A stretch of 11,699 nucleotides of DNA from Crocinitomicaceae bacterium. Its GTDB lineage: Bacteria; Bacteroidota; Bacteroidia; Flavobacteriales_G; Salibacteraceae. Location: assembly GCA_018623405.1 (NCBI GenBank), contig JAAZVO010000064.1, forward strand, positions 1 to 11,699. The letters are read 5' to 3'. Position numbers and translations under genes: made by a program. Of the stretch, positions 1 through 6,294 are shown one piece after another. Numbering within the stretch: position 1 is the first letter of the stretch; every line of letters begins with the position of its first letter. The notes below the pieces were generated by a model. That model ran no database searches and was not told where the DNA came from. It worked only from the letters and a program-made list of their open reading frames with translations.

Positions 1-2
1 AC

Positions 3-329
3 CATGTTTTAGAGCATGTACCAAATGATATTAAGGCGATGAAAGAATTGCACAGAATTATTAATCCGAATGGTTACATTTGTTTGCAAGTACCTTTTAG
101 AGAAGGAGAAACCATTGAAGACCCCACAGAAAAAGACCCAAAGGTAAGGTTAGCCAAATTTGGCCAAGAAGACCACCTGAGATGGTATAATCTAGATGAT
201 TTTACACACCGACTGCAAAGCGTAGGCTTCAAAACTGAGTTGATTAAAACCAAAGATTCTGGTTTAGACTTAAACTACTTAGGCTTAAACCAAAACGAAG
301 TTGTTATAAAGGCTTATAAGGTTTTATAA
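3..329 (+). CDS. Class I SAM-dependent methyltransferase, C-terminal part (5' end outside window)
   Basis: The reading frame is open from base 3, so the gene begins before the window; the ATG at 39 is internal. The residues before it read HVLEHVPNDIKA, the post-motif-II segment of small class I methyltransferases (usually written xHVLEHVPxDxxAMxELxRxLxPGG). After it come INPNGYICLQVP (strand and turn after the SAM fold) and a FGQEDHLRWY segment typical of Bacteroidota polysaccharide-locus methyltransferases. The SAM-binding GxGxG part is not in the window. The substrate is unknown; given the downstream glycosyltransferase and sugar epimerases, a sugar or lipid-linked glycan is likely (inference). 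Its stop codon overlaps the convergent glycosyltransferase gene by 6 bp. Fold assignment is secure, substrate is not. Confidence 0.85.
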   Translation, partial: HVLEHVPNDIKAMKELHRIINPNGYICLQVPFREGETIEDPTEKDPKVRLAKFGQEDHLRWYNLDDFTHRLQSVGFKTELIKTKDSGLDLNYLGLNQNEVVIKAYKVL

Positions 330-1403
330 GTTGCGGTAAATAGCAACTAACTTTTGCTGCTCTTCTTCCCAATTATGAAGTTTAGCTGCTGCCCTGCAGT
401 TTTCACTCAGCTTAGCCAGATAATCAGGGTTTTGAAGCATAAAATTTATCCCTTCTTCAATCTCAGAAAGCTTAACCTTATTAATTAAGTAAGCTACTTC
501 AAACTGCTGATTAAAAGCAATATATTCATTATATGAAATAGTTAATTGTGGCAACCCGGCAAGGTAGTAATCAAAAAAGCGATTACAGAGTGAGTTGGTG
601 TTATGAAGCCCTTCATTTGTAAATAAAGTAAGCCCAATCGTTGCAGTTGGCGTTATCTTTTTTAGCTCATCAGGGGCCACATAGCCTTTGAATTCAACTT
701 TGTTGTTAATTCCTAATTGATTTACTAGAGCCTTTAGTTGGTCTATAATATCTCCACTTCCGCAAATCAAAAGCTTGGCATCTATATTTTGCATCGCTTC
801 AATGGTTTCTTCAAGGCCTCTGCCTACATTAACTGCTCCTTGGTAGAGAATTACAGGCTTTTCGCTTTTTGTGGAAGGATATAAGTTCTTATACCCCACA
901 TTTCTTATCACCTCAAAATTTATAGGGTATTCAGTCTCAAACAGCTGCTTATATCCGTTAGAAATAGTGTAGGCAAAGTTAACCTTGGGCACCGCAAAGC
1001 GCTCAACCATCTTCCAAATTCGTTTGGTGAAAGGTCTTTTGGCAAGCTCCTCCATCTCTGTGAAATACTCATGAGCATCGTAACCAAGCTTTTTACCCTT
1101 AAGTTTCGCTACCCATAGATTTGGGATTATGGTATCTAAATCTATAGCGCAATACACATCTTTTGCACTAAATAAAAGATAGAGAAACAATCTAAAGTTA
1201 TACTCTAGGTAAAATATTTTACCATTTGAAAACCAACAATTTAACCTTTTTTGAACGAATTGCTTTTCTTTTAAAATTTGGCTGTTTCTTTTCTTTCTAC
1301 CTACCAATTCCACCTCGAACCCTGCGTTAGCTAATGCAGTGCAAATACGATCCATTCTTTGATCGTAAGTAAGGTCGTTGGTAACGGTAAAACACAGTTT
1401 CAT
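324..1403 (-). CDS. Glycosyltransferase, GT4-like (GT-B fold)
   Basis: A 359-residue protein that should transfer a sugar from a nucleotide donor to a growing glycan at the cytoplasmic face of the membrane. The N-terminal Rossmann half starts MKLCFTVTNDLTYDQRM, with YDAHEYFTEMEEL at about 108-120. The C-terminal donor-binding half starts with VILYQGAVNVGRGLEE (184-199), then LLICGSGD (211-218), FKGYV (238-242) and the FFDYYLAGLPQ region (277-287), which takes the place of the classical E-x7-E segment. No signal peptide or membrane span is evident. Its ATG overlaps the stop of the upstream formyltransferase by one base (TAATG), so the two are translationally coupled. The sugar transferred cannot be deduced. 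The GT4 call rests on motif recognition by eye; length fits the family. Confidence 0.85.
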   Translation of the reverse strand: MKLCFTVTNDLTYDQRMDRICTALANAGFEVELVGRKKRNSQILKEKQFVQKRLNCWFSNGKIFYLEYNFRLFLYLLFSAKDVYCAIDLDTIIPNLWVAKLKGKKLGYDAHEYFTEMEELAKRPFTKRIWKMVERFAVPKVNFAYTISNGYKQLFETEYPINFEVIRNVGYKNLYPSTKSEKPVILYQGAVNVGRGLEETIEAMQNIDAKLLICGSGDIIDQLKALVNQLGINNKVEFKGYVAPDELKKITPTATIGLTLFTNEGLHNTNSLCNRFFDYYLAGLPQLTISYNEYIAFNQQFEVAYLINKVKLSEIEEGINFMLQNPDYLAKLSENCRAAAKLHNWEEEQQKLVAIYRNL

Positions 1404-2164
1404 TAAAACAATTGGTATTGCGCTAGCGATAATGGAACTAAACCATTTTCGGTTTTTAATTTAGGAGGTTCAAACGGCGGAAAGTAAGTTGCCCTGAAGT
1501 ATCTTTTCTTTTTATCTGCATCCCAATTAGCATCTATCAATTTTAAAGCCTCAATTTCTTTCCTGAAATGCAAAGAACAGCCCCTCTCCTGCTCTAATTG
1601 CTCTTGAGGTGTAAGTTGGTAACTTCCTTTAAAGATATCACCTATATGATTTTTAAATAAGGCTATACTTTTTTCATAGGTTAGTTGATAGAGTTCTTTT
1701 ACGAAAATTTCATCGGGCATTACAAACCTTTCTTCAAACAAAATTGGGCCGGCATCTGCAGACCTCACCAATTGGTGAAGCGTTGTTCCAAAGGTTTTAG
1801 CTTCATCGATTATAGCAAACGAAAACTGATTACACCCCCTGTATTCTGGCAATGGAGCCATGTGTAGGTTTAAAGCTAATGTGGTGGCTTTATCAATATG
1901 GCGTTGCCATAATATTTGGTGGTATTGTACCGAGATGATAAAATCTGCATCAGGTTCATTTTCGAATTGGGCTAAATCTTCAATAACCTTCAAATTATTT
2001 TCAATGGCTAATTCTTTTACAGATTTATTTTCTCCCCCCAAAGACCTATCATTAGTTAAAACCCCAATAATTTCAACCTCTTTTTGATGATAATGGTTGA
2101 TTAGGATTTGAAGGCATTCGCTGCCAATCTCTTTAGTACCTAAGAAATAGACCGTTTTTCTCAT
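1403..2164 (-). CDS. Formyltransferase-family protein (Fmt/ArnA-like N-formyltransferase)
   Basis: A 253-residue enzyme of the 10-formyltetrahydrofolate-dependent formyltransferase family. The N-terminal Rossmann start is MRKTVYFLGTKEIG. The catalytic triad known from Fmt and ArnA (Asn-His-Asp) is recognisable as N99 and H101 in LNLHMAPLPEYRG and D137 in SADAGPILF; GTTLHQL (126-132) is also conserved. It is shorter than methionyl-tRNA formyltransferase (about 310 residues) and lacks an obvious Fmt C-terminal domain. With a glycosyltransferase coupled directly downstream and sugar epimerases divergent from it, N-formylation of an amino sugar for a surface glycan is the best guess (inference). 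No aminotransferase that would make such a sugar is in the window, so another acceptor is possible. It leads the two-gene minus-strand unit; no convincing promoter was seen in the 97 bp upstream. Confidence 0.8.
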   Translation of the reverse strand: MRKTVYFLGTKEIGSECLQILINHYHQKEVEIIGVLTNDRSLGGENKSVKELAIENNLKVIEDLAQFENEPDADFIISVQYHQILWQRHIDKATTLALNLHMAPLPEYRGCNQFSFAIIDEAKTFGTTLHQLVRSADAGPILFEERFVMPDEIFVKELYQLTYEKSIALFKNHIGDIFKGSYQLTPQEQLEQERGCSLHFRKEIEALKLIDANWDADKKKRYFRATYFPPFEPPKLKTENGLVPLSLAQYQLF

Positions 2165-2236
2165 TGAACTGCAAAAAAAAGGATAAACACCAATAAAAAG
2201 GAGATATTGCTCACTTTTTAAACATTCTTGTTTAGT

Positions 2237-2244
2237 TAGATTTG
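2237..2244 (+). promoter_or_regulatory. Probable promoter -7 box upstream of galE
   Basis: TAGATTTG matches the Bacteroidota -7 consensus TAnnTTTG and lies 17 bp before the ATG at 2262. A clean -33 TTTG is missing; a T-run at 2215-2219 lies 17 bp upstream and may serve. The same octamer occurs in the HNH-operon promoter. Confidence 0.5.
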
Positions 2245-2261
2245 CTGCACATCCATAGTTT

Positions 2262-3287
2262 ATGAAAATATTAGTTACCGGAGGTTTAGGATATATAGGT
2301 TCGCATACCGTGGTAGAGCTTGTAAATGCAGGCTACACGCCTGTTGTTATCGATAATTTATCTGAGTCTGACATTGAGGTAAAAGACCGAATTGAGAAGA
2401 TTATTGGCAAAGAAATCATCTTTGAAAAGGTTGAGATGTGCCACAAAGAAGAGATGGTGGCTATGTTTAAAAAGCATCCCGAAATTAAAGGCGTTATTCA
2501 CTTTGCCGCTTACCTTATTGTAAATGAGTCGGTTAATGACCCTTTAAAATACTATTACAACAACTTAGTTTCTACCATTTACCTGTTGGAGGTAATGCAA
2601 GAATTTAATGTTCCCTCTATTGTATTTTCTTCTTCTTGCACCGTTTATGGCAACCCCGAAGAATTGCCTGTAAGCGAGAATGCTCCTATTCAACCGGCGG
2701 TTTCGCCTTATGGAAACACCAAAAAAATGGGTGAAGAAATACTTAGAGATACAGCACATGCAAAAGACATCAACGTTATTTCATTACGCTATTTTAATCC
2801 TATAGGGGCGCATGAATCTTCAATTATTGGAGAGTTTCAAGATGGTCCGCCGCACCACTTGGTACCCTACATTACAGAAACTGCAAGAGGTTTAAGACAA
2901 GAATTAAAGATTTTTGGTAACGATTGGAACACTTCTGATGGCACTTGCGTAAGAGATTACATTCATGTGGTTGATGTTGCAAAAGCTCATATTAGTGCGG
3001 TAGAAAGGCTCATCAACAATAAGATTGAACACAATTTTGAAGTATTTAATTTAGGCATGGGTGTTGGTGTTTCGGTACTTGAAATGGTTAATGCATTTAG
3101 AGAGGCAACAGGTATATCCATAAAATATAGTTTTGCTCCACGCCGCGAAGGCGATGTAGAAGCTGTTTATGCAGATACCACAAAGGCAAACTCCACCCTG
3201 AATTGGAAAACAGAAAAAACCCTTACCGATGCGATGAGAGATGCTTGGAATTGGGAACAAGCGTTGATGAACGAACAAAAGAATTAA
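2262..3287 (+). CDS. galE: UDP-glucose 4-epimerase (GalE-type extended SDR)
   Basis: A 341-residue NAD-dependent enzyme interconverting UDP-glucose and UDP-galactose (or the N-acetyl forms), a soluble cytoplasmic precursor supplier for surface glycans. The NAD-binding TGGLGYIG is at 6-13. The catalytic set is S125 in SSSCTVYG, then Y150 and K154 in SPYGNTKK. RYFNPIGAHESSIIGE and the CVRDYIHVVDVAKAH block are GalE hallmarks, and the length equals that of typical GalE. The loop after HFAA reads YLIVNES, so the lysine found in E. coli GalE (Lys84) is absent; other GalE lineages also lack it as far as I recall. It is followed 3 bp later by a second SDR gene, forming an operon transcribed from the promoter at about 2237. 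UDP-GlcNAc specificity cannot be excluded. Confidence 0.93.
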   Translation: MKILVTGGLGYIGSHTVVELVNAGYTPVVIDNLSESDIEVKDRIEKIIGKEIIFEKVEMCHKEEMVAMFKKHPEIKGVIHFAAYLIVNESVNDPLKYYYNNLVSTIYLLEVMQEFNVPSIVFSSSCTVYGNPEELPVSENAPIQPAVSPYGNTKKMGEEILRDTAHAKDINVISLRYFNPIGAHESSIIGEFQDGPPHHLVPYITETARGLRQELKIFGNDWNTSDGTCVRDYIHVVDVAKAHISAVERLINNKIEHNFEVFNLGMGVGVSVLEMVNAFREATGISIKYSFAPRREGDVEAVYADTTKANSTLNWKTEKTLTDAMRDAWNWEQALMNEQKN

Positions 3288-3290
3288 GGA

Positions 3291-4217
3291 ATGAGTAAAA
3301 TTTTAATTACGGGAGGTGCTGGGTTTATTCCTAGCTCATTGGCTGAGGCGCTTGCTAGAAACGAATCATACGAGATTGTTCTAGTAGATAATTTCTTAAC
3401 CGGGCAAAAACGTAAAATTCCAAAAGCTAAAAACGTAAAGTTTATCAAGTGCGATGTAAATAATTACGCTGATATTGCACCAATAATGACCTCTTACAGG
3501 TTTGATTATGTTTTACATTTTGCCGCTGTAGTAGGCGTTAAAAGAACCTTAGCCAACCCGGTAATGGTGTTAGACGATATTCAAGGCATCAAAAATATTT
3601 TAGACCTCTCCAAAAACTCTGGGGTAAAAAGGGTGTTCTACTCTTCATCTTCAGAAGTATATGGCGAGCCGGTAGAATTACCTCAAAACGAACACACTAC
3701 CCCATTAAACTCTAGGTTACCTTATGCAATCGTAAAGAATGTGGGTGAAGCATTTTGCAAAAGTTACCAAGTAGAATACGATTTAGATTATACCATATTT
3801 AGGCTCTTTAATACCTATGGACCAAAGCAAAGCACTGATTTTGTTATATCAAAATTCATGAAAGCAGCACTTACCAACCATGATATTTCGGTGTATGGAG
3901 ATGGTAACCAAACACGTACTTTCTGTTATATAGACGATAATGTGGAGGCTTGCATTAAAATATTTGAAAACAATTTGTATGTAAACGATGTGATTAACAT
4001 TGGAAATGACAAGCTTATTACCATAAAAGACTTGGCCGATTTAATCATAAAGCTAACAGGTTCGAAATCGAAAATTGTGAATCTACCTCCTTTAAAAGAG
4101 GGTGATATGAGCAGAAGACAACCTGATATCTCAAAAATGAGGGAAGTGCTTAAAAGAGATTTATTGCCTTTAGAAGATGGTCTTCAAAAACTCATTGACC
4201 TTAAGGTTTTCCACTAA
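3291..4217 (+). CDS. NAD-dependent epimerase/dehydratase, UDP-sugar (UXS/epimerase-like extended SDR)
   Basis: A 308-residue extended short-chain dehydrogenase acting on a nucleotide sugar. The cofactor loop TGGAGFIPSS (7-16) carries Pro14 where most relatives have the third Gly of GxxGxxG. The catalytic residues are S119/S120 in YSSSSEVYG and Y145-K149 in PYAIVKN. FNTYGP (173-178), VYGDGNQTRTFCYIDD (201-216) and the end block SRRQPDISK (274-282) resemble UDP-glucuronate decarboxylase and UDP-glucuronate epimerase families. The exact reaction (decarboxylation, 4-epimerisation or dehydration) cannot be told by eye. The gene starts 3 bp after galE, so co-expression is very likely, and both would feed sugars to the same glycan pathway. 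Its 3' end overlaps the convergent rlmH by 4 bp, leaving no space for an intrinsic terminator. Confidence 0.85.
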   Translation: MSKILITGGAGFIPSSLAEALARNESYEIVLVDNFLTGQKRKIPKAKNVKFIKCDVNNYADIAPIMTSYRFDYVLHFAAVVGVKRTLANPVMVLDDIQGIKNILDLSKNSGVKRVFYSSSSEVYGEPVELPQNEHTTPLNSRLPYAIVKNVGEAFCKSYQVEYDLDYTIFRLFNTYGPKQSTDFVISKFMKAALTNHDISVYGDGNQTRTFCYIDDNVEACIKIFENNLYVNDVINIGNDKLITIKDLADLIIKLTGSKSKIVNLPPLKEGDMSRRQPDISKMREVLKRDLLPLEDGLQKLIDLKVFH

Positions 4218-4684
4218 TCGTTATGGTAGGGCTCATTATTTAAGATGGTGAAAGCCCTGTAGAGTTGCTCTAAAAATATTAGCCTTATCAATTGGTGGGA
4301 ATACGTCATTTCTGAAAGTGAAAGCTTTCCGTTGGCGCGTTGATACACCTCATCACTAAATCCGTAAGCGCCACCCACCAAGAAAACAATGCGTTTGTAG
4401 CCACTATCGTTAAATTTGGTTTGTAGTTGCGTGGCAAACTTTCTAGAGCTAAAGCTTTTTCCTTTTTCATCTAACAACCAAAGAAAATCAGTAGGTTTTA
4501 GTAAGCTTAAAATTTTCTCCCCTTCAAGGTTTTTTACCACATCAGGCGCTTTGCTTTTTGCTTTTACCTCAATTACTTGATTGGCAAAAGGCAAATATTT
4601 ATTGATGCGCTTTTCAAACTCCTGCTCGCCTTCTTTCACAAAAGAGAAAAATGTTTTACCGATGCACCACAACTCTAGCTTCAT
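4214..4684 (-). CDS. rlmH: 23S rRNA (pseudouridine1915-N3)-methyltransferase RlmH
   Basis: A 156-residue SPOUT-class methyltransferase that methylates pseudouridine 1915 in helix 69 of 23S rRNA on assembled 70S ribosomes (family knowledge). The whole protein is recognisable: MKLELWCIGK start, FLVGGAYGFSDEVYQRA (101-117) forming the SAM-binding trefoil knot, SLSEMTYSHQL (122-132), and the terminal EQLYRAFTI then EPYH. Length matches the usual 155-159. The start ATG lies only 3 bp after the stop of a truncated reading frame on the same strand, so the gene may once have been expressed as the second gene of an operon whose upstream part has been lost. How it is now transcribed is unclear; no good promoter was found directly upstream. 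Confidence 0.95.
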   Translation of the reverse strand: MKLELWCIGKTFFSFVKEGEQEFEKRINKYLPFANQVIEVKAKSKAPDVVKNLEGEKILSLLKPTDFLWLLDEKGKSFSSRKFATQLQTKFNDSGYKRIVFLVGGAYGFSDEVYQRANGKLSLSEMTYSHQLIRLIFLEQLYRAFTILNNEPYHND

Positions 4685-4687
4685 GGC

Positions 4688-4795
4688 TCAAAGTTGAGCA
4701 ATTTTGTGAATTGCGTTGTAAGAATCTTCATCATCTATTTTTATGAGATGAACACAAGTTGTTTTGGAGCGGAGCTCAAAAGATATTTCTAGTAA
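4688..4795 (-). pseudogene. Possible C-terminal remnant of an unknown gene upstream of rlmH
   Basis: On the minus strand, an open frame of 35 codons ends with TGA 3 bp before rlmH. It has no start codon of its own in good context, and upstream it runs into a TAA that lies inside the palindrome at 4794-4817. The residues near its end, KIDDEDSYNAIHKIAQL, look protein-like rather than random, and the spacing to rlmH resembles operon spacing. I read it as the tail of a gene whose 5' part was removed when the accessory segment arrived. I do not recognise the family. A chance open frame of this length is possible in A+T-rich DNA. Confidence 0.35.
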
Positions 4796-4817
4796 TTATA
4801 TGCAAATACATATAATT
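4794..4817. repeat. Operator-like palindrome, copy 1
   Basis: AATTATATG, 6-base spacer CAAATA, CATATAATT: perfect 9-bp arms. Its core TTATATG-N6-CATATAA is repeated exactly 40 bp downstream with the same spacer length. It coincides with the left breakpoint of the accessory segment. A pair of such sites on one DNA face fits a dimeric repressor (inference). Confidence 0.6.
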
Positions 4818-4834
4818 TAGATATTAGACCTCAT

Positions 4835-4856
4835 TTTATATGTAAAAGCATATAAA
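4835..4856. repeat. Operator-like palindrome, copy 2
   Basis: TTTATATG, 6-base spacer TAAAAG, CATATAAA: perfect 8-bp arms with the same TTATATG-N6-CATATAA core as copy 1. Core-to-core distance is 40 bp, close to four helical turns. It lies about 280 bp upstream of the HNH-operon promoter, with no intact gene directly next to it. Confidence 0.6.
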
Positions 4857-4979
4857 TTGAAGCATTAATTACTAAACGTGTAAACCTATTTAGGCCATAA
4901 CCCAAAAAGATGTGACCGCTTTATTTGGTACCTCGTTAGTCCAAGAGGATTTTGAAACTACCAAAAGGATTTGAGTTCA

Positions 4980-5017
4980 GGATAAAAAGTGGACAAGAAA
5001 AAAGGTGGTTTTTATCC
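4980..5017 (+). repeat. Inverted repeat GGATAAAAA / TTTTTATCC
   Basis: Perfect 9-bp arms at 4980-4988 and 5009-5017 separated by 20 bases. It is placed immediately before a T-rich terminator-like hairpin and could be part of a decayed 3' end or a structured leader. Function unknown. Confidence 0.4.
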
Positions 5018-5046
5018 AAAGCTTTGAGGCAGGCCTGCTTTTTTTT
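5018..5046 (+). terminator. Terminator-like hairpin with T8 tract
   Basis: AAAGC (5018-5022) and AGG (5027-5029) can pair with CCTGCTTT (5034-5041) around a CAGG loop and a 4-base bulge, followed by eight T from 5039. The core GCAGGCCTGC is a perfect 10-bp palindrome. It sits upstream of the HNH promoter, so it would stop read-through from the left or mark the end of a lost gene. Confidence 0.45.
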
Positions 5047-5095
5047 GGGAAAAGATAGAGTTTATTAAAAACCTAGTACAGCAATTCTTTTCCTA

Positions 5096-5126
5096 TTTGC
5101 TAATATGTTTTTAATCAATAGATTTG
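5096..5126 (+). promoter_or_regulatory. Bacteroidota-type promoter of the HNH operon
   Basis: TTTG at 5096-5099, exactly 19 bp, then TAGATTTG at 5119-5126. This matches the sigma-ABfr-type consensus TTTG-N19-TAnnTTTG fully. Transcription should begin near 5131, giving a leader of about 48 bases to the ATG at 5179. Confidence 0.75.
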
Positions 5127-5178
5127 AAATATTGGCAAATAGAAATTGGCAAACGGTAATTATTTCTACCAGAGAATT

Positions 5179-6294
5179 ATGAATTTAAACTTAGAAAAAG
5201 CTTTAAGAGATATAAGCTTGATAATTGAACAAGATAAAAAATCTTCTACTTACAAGTTTGCATTGCTGAGAGGCACCATTGAAATAATTAATGAAAATTC
5301 TCCTTTTATCTATGAAAGCAAAGGACTATTCTATATTCCCTTTGGCGCTTTGATAGAAAAATGGATTTTGTATTACTACCCCATTTTTGATAATGAATTA
5401 AAAATCAAGCAGACTAACAATAATACTCTTTCCTTTCAAACAGAATTACTAAATGTGATTACAGAATATAAGGACGTAGGGAGATTTGATAAATTTTACA
5501 AAGATTTTGTGTTTAAAGGACTTTCAGAAAAAGGGCAGTATTTAATTGTCCCCTTAATTAAAAAACTTAAGAGTACTATTACTGGCCAACCAATGAAACA
5601 TGCAGGTTTCTCAATTTACCAAAAGCATTATTCTATTTTCAATAAAGATTTGTGTACTTTGAGTTTACCAAAAAAAATCTCTACAAGTTCCGATTTCACA
5701 AATAATTGCGGTTTCTACTCCATCCCTAAAGACTACTATATAGCTTTCAAAACTTTAGGAGGTCTCTTAACAGGTAGAAATTCACTTTTATTCAATTGGG
5801 CACTTTTCTCCGCTAGCTCAGATGAAAATATTTCAATTAGTCAAGCAATTTCTCCACTGCTTTATAATTCAGAGATAGAAAGAAAAACTAACCACGTTAG
5901 GGAACAGTTGGAATCATATAAAAAAGAAAATAAAAAACTATTTTGCGTATGGTCAGGAAATGAGGTTTCAAATTTTGAGGTAGACCATTTATTTCCATTT
6001 AGCTATTGGAGTAACAACGATTATTGGAATCTTCTTCCTGTCCAAAAATCGGTAAACAATAGCAAGCTCGATAAAATTGTAACTGAAAACCAAATAGAGA
6101 AGTCTAAGGACTTAATACTTAACTATTGGAATTGGTACTTTGAAAAAAATGAACTCGGATTTAAAAGTTCATTTCAAAAAAACCTACTTGGCGAATTTCC
6201 CAAAAAAGATTGGAAAGAAAGAGGAATTGATAGAATAAAATATCTTTCAAAATACTATATAAATGAAAGAGGATATCAACCTTGGGAAATATGA
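5179..6294 (+). CDS. HNH endonuclease-domain protein
   Basis: A 371-residue protein from the ATG at 5179; the frame is open further upstream to a TTG at 5146 (382 residues), but the ATG fits better with the predicted transcript start. The N-terminal two thirds begin LEKALRDISLIIEQDKKSS and look like an all-purpose helical recognition region of unknown function. The C-terminal part carries an HNH/beta-beta-alpha-metal motif: CVWSG at 256-260, D269-H270 in EVDHLFPF, N284 in YWNLLP and N293/N294 in KSVNNSKLDK. Only one cysteine is present at the first position, so the usual zinc-binding CxxC pairs of many HNH enzymes are missing. It should cut DNA, or possibly RNA, with a metal ion. The gene opens the operon, and its TGA overlaps the ATG of the methyltransferase-HIT gene (ATGA). 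G+C is visibly lower than in neighbouring core genes. A defence role is inference from context. Confidence 0.82.
   Translation: MNLNLEKALRDISLIIEQDKKSSTYKFALLRGTIEIINENSPFIYESKGLFYIPFGALIEKWILYYYPIFDNELKIKQTNNNTLSFQTELLNVITEYKDVGRFDKFYKDFVFKGLSEKGQYLIVPLIKKLKSTITGQPMKHAGFSIYQKHYSIFNKDLCTLSLPKKISTSSDFTNNCGFYSIPKDYYIAFKTLGGLLTGRNSLLFNWALFSASSDENISISQAISPLLYNSEIERKTNHVREQLESYKKENKKLFCVWSGNEVSNFEVDHLFPFSYWSNNDYWNLLPVQKSVNNSKLDKIVTENQIEKSKDLILNYWNWYFEKNELGFKSSFQKNLLGEFPKKDWKERGIDRIKYLSKYYINERGYQPWEI

Larger units (their letters stand above)
4857..5095. other. Degenerate non-coding stretch before the HNH operon
   Basis: No convincing gene. Two short open frames on the plus strand, 4894-4974 and about 4943-5066, are in different frames and might be relics of a decayed gene; neither has a good start and I recognise neither product. 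The second frame overlaps the hairpins at 4980-5046, which argues against its being coding. Confidence 0.4.

Noticed and set aside
1685..2087. Plus-strand open frames (1685-1867 and 1860-2087) opposite the formyltransferase gene
   Set aside because: They are antisense to a well-supported enzyme with an intact catalytic triad, and their translations have no recognisable motifs and an unnatural composition.
2565..3278. Minus-strand open frames inside galE (2565-2759 and 3051-3278)
   Set aside because: They are fully covered by galE, whose motifs are continuous; the antisense products look like shadow translations.
4682..4736. Small leader peptide overlapping the rlmH start (MMKILTTQFTKLLNFEP)
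   Set aside because: An ATGA overlap exists on the minus strand, but the other frame reads as the more protein-like tail ending 3 bp before rlmH, and nothing supports translation of the leader.
4794..4856. Terminal inverted repeats of an insertion sequence
   Set aside because: Each copy is itself palindromic, they lie only 40 bp apart, no transposase or matching end near 8137 is visible, so an operator pair fits better.
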